Assembly: GCA_036639875.1 (NCBI GenBank)
Contig: JAVWHX010000055.1
Location: 1-14,556, forward strand
Direction: 5' to 3'
Source of the DNA: JAVWHX01 sp036639875
Lineage (GTDB): Bacteria; Bacillota_I; Bacilli_A; Erysipelotrichales; Coprobacillaceae
Length of the DNA: 14,556 nt
The notes beneath the pieces were generated by a model. That model was not told the origin of the DNA. It searched no databases and saw only the letters and a program-made list of their open reading frames with translations. The position numbers and the translations under genes were made by a program. Of the stretch, positions 13,131 through 14,556 are shown in pieces; the stretch's first letter is position 1; every line of letters begins with the position of its first letter.

Positions 13131-14525
13131 TTATAATCCTTTTTCAGTAATTTCTCTTGCTACATCATCTTTAATTGTAGCTCCAGCTGCTTCTAATTCA
13201 GCAATTTTAGCAGCAAATTGTGGTAAATATTTCTTATGAGCTAACAATAATTCATCAAGAACTTTCTTAGCAGTTTCCCCTGAAGGAATTTGTGGATTTA
13301 AAATGAATGCTTGTAAAGCTAATCCATAATCACCAGTTACAGCTGCTTCTTCAACACAGAATTCCATGTTTTTCATGCATTGTAACCAACCACGTTGAGC
13401 TGGTTGTAATGGTCCAAAAGCAACAGCTTTAGCTCCAGTAGCTCCAATATATGCAGATACTTCTACAGCACAATCAGCAGGAAGATCAGGTACTGCACCA
13501 TTGTTCTTAGTTGTAACAACGATATGTCTGTTAGCATTTGAATAAATAGATGCAATAGTTTCACATGCTGCATCAGAATAATGAGCTCCACCACGTTTAG
13601 CTAATTGTTCTGGTTTGTGATCTAAATTAATATCTTTATATAATTCAAATAATTCTTCTTCTGTTTGTTTAACTTGTTGAGCACGAGTTCCGATTGTATT
13701 ATATTCTTCTAAACCATGTTTCAACATTTCTTCTTGTCTGTAATAATATCTATGATATCCACAAGGAATCATTTTCATTTGATCTAATTGTTCTTTAAAG
13801 AATGGGATGTCATGAATGTTAGCTGGGATACCACCATCTTTACCTTCATACATAGCATCAATAATTTTTTGAGTGACTTCATTACCACACATATCATAAA
13901 CTTTATGCCAATGGAAATGGTTTAATCCAGCAAATTTATAAACCAATTGATCCAATGTTGTTCCAATAGTTTCTGGTTCTGCCATCATAGCACCAACAGG
14001 TACGTTACATAAACCAATAACTTTGTCCCATTTACCATATTTCATAACAGCTTCAGTTACCATTCCACTAGGATTAGTGAAGTTAACTAACCATGCATCT
14101 GGACATAATTCTTTCATATCTTCAACAATACCTAAAATAACAGGAATTGTTCTGAATGCTTTGAAGATTCCTCCAGCACCATTTGTTTCTTGACCTAACA
14201 TTCCATAAGAAAATGGAATTCTTTCATCTTTAACACGAGCATTTAATAAACCAACTCTAAATTGAGTTGTAACGAAGTCTGCATCTTTTAATGCTTCTCT
14301 TCTATTTAATGTTAAATGAACTTTTACATCATATGGAGATGCATCCCACATACGTTGTGCCATAGTTCCAACGATTTCTAATTTTTCTTTTCCATCTTCG
14401 ATATCAACTAACCAAATTTCTCTTATTGGTAATTCTTCATAACGATTGATAAATCCTTCCATTAATTCTGGAGTATAACTACTTCCTCCACCAATTGTAA
14501 CGATTTTGATAGGTTTCTTTTCCAT
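13131..14525 (-). CDS. licH: 6-phospho-beta-glucosidase, glycoside hydrolase family 4 (LicH-like)
   Basis: Hydrolyses 6-phospho-beta-glucosides, the products of PTS import of cellobiose or lichenan fragments, by the NAD+- and Mn2+-dependent redox mechanism of GH4. The 464 residues are close to LicH length. Visible: NAD-binding IGGGSSYTPEL (11-21) and acidic Asp41 ending the second strand, NFTNPSG (148-154), CNVP with metal ligand Cys173, LNHFHWHKV with predicted ligand His203, and a tyrosine-rich CGYHRYYYR at 255-263 in the active-site region. The start ATG has GGAGG 7 nt upstream. Preferred codons and higher G+C suggest high expression compared with neighbours. It ends with a strong terminator, so it is last in its unit; PTS genes probably lie beyond the right edge. 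A 6-phospho-alpha-glucosidase is less likely given the LicH-like motifs. Confidence 0.92.
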   Translation of the reverse strand: MEKKPIKIVTIGGGSSYTPELMEGFINRYEELPIREIWLVDIEDGKEKLEIVGTMAQRMWDASPYDVKVHLTLNRREALKDADFVTTQFRVGLLNARVKDERIPFSYGMLGQETNGAGGIFKAFRTIPVILGIVEDMKELCPDAWLVNFTNPSGMVTEAVMKYGKWDKVIGLCNVPVGAMMAEPETIGTTLDQLVYKFAGLNHFHWHKVYDMCGNEVTQKIIDAMYEGKDGGIPANIHDIPFFKEQLDQMKMIPCGYHRYYYRQEEMLKHGLEEYNTIGTRAQQVKQTEEELFELYKDINLDHKPEQLAKRGGAHYSDAACETIASIYSNANRHIVVTTKNNGAVPDLPADCAVEVSAYIGATGAKAVAFGPLQPAQRGWLQCMKNMEFCVEEAAVTGDYGLALQAFILNPQIPSGETAKKVLDELLLAHKKYLPQFAAKIAELEAAGATIKDDVAREITEKGL

Positions 14526-14532
14526 TTATCTT

Positions 14533-14539
14533 CCTCCTC
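14533..14539 (-). promoter_or_regulatory. Ribosome binding site of the GH4 gene
   Basis: The minus strand reads TGAGGAGGAAGATAAATG; GGAGG is 7 nt before the ATG at 14525, which fixes this start. No -10 can be seen in the 17 remaining bases. Confidence 0.75.
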
Positions 14540-14556
14540 AATTATTATCTGGAACC

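Noticed and set aside
13015..13239. 74-residue plus-strand frame
   Set aside because: It lies mostly antisense to the 3' end of the GH4 gene, crosses a terminator hairpin, and has no ribosome binding site.
1..14556. CRISPR array, tRNA or rRNA genes, prophage or intact IS
   Set aside because: No regularly spaced repeats, no cloverleaf-like segment and no integrase or transposase frame seen on either strand.

Overview
The window is AT-rich (roughly 30% G+C by eye) and looks like chromosomal DNA of a low-GC Gram-positive bacterium. Genes are packed into short operons, AGGAGG-type ribosome binding sites are common, and intrinsic terminators with U-tracts close most units. The gene set is Firmicutes-like: a yybP-ykoY riboswitch before a P-type ATPase, a LicH-type GH4 glucosidase, a BcrA-type ABC exporter, and a YwfO-type HD protein. 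I suspect the Erysipelotrichia/Coprobacillus neighbourhood from the codon and protein style, but this is a guess. There is no tRNA, rRNA, CRISPR array, intact transposase or phage gene.

Layout. 1-1767 (+) is the 3' part of a class A penicillin-binding protein. 2786-1780 (-) is a DedA membrane protein followed by a small two-helix membrane protein with an acidic tail. 2869-5624 (+) is a promoter, a manganese-sensing yybP-ykoY riboswitch with terminator, and a PMR1/YoaB-like P-type ATPase. 7295-5636 (-) is an HD phosphohydrolase coupled to a GNAT acetyltransferase. 7526-8653 (+) is purine nucleoside phosphorylase and an 82-residue orphan. 10703-8764 (-) is a three-gene ABC operon (membrane-anchored accessory protein, ATPase, permease). 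12732-10871 (-) is a metallophosphoesterase, a helical-bundle protein and a DUF1653 protein. 12683-13130 has no confident gene but holds an inverted repeat and a candidate small-RNA promoter. 14525-13103 (-) is a 6-phospho-beta-glucosidase with its terminator.

How it works together. Cell-wall polymerisation, manganese export, purine salvage, nucleotide housekeeping, peptide or drug export, and use of phosphorylated beta-glucosides sit side by side as independent units. I see no single multi-gene novel system. The points most worth checking concern expression: (1) the DedA gene has no ATG, GTG or TTG able to start its conserved N-terminus, and a strong Shine-Dalgarno points to an AUU start; (2) the first ABC-operon gene has its Shine-Dalgarno 24 nt from the ATG, with a perfect 14-nt hairpin (or a 4-codon mini-ORF) between; (3) the riboswitch has clearly competing anti-terminator and terminator folds, and its ATPase lacks the SERCA site I glutamate, which fits Mn2+ export; (4) the 448-bp gap near the right end contains an unexplained inverted repeat and a promoter-terminator pair without an ORF.
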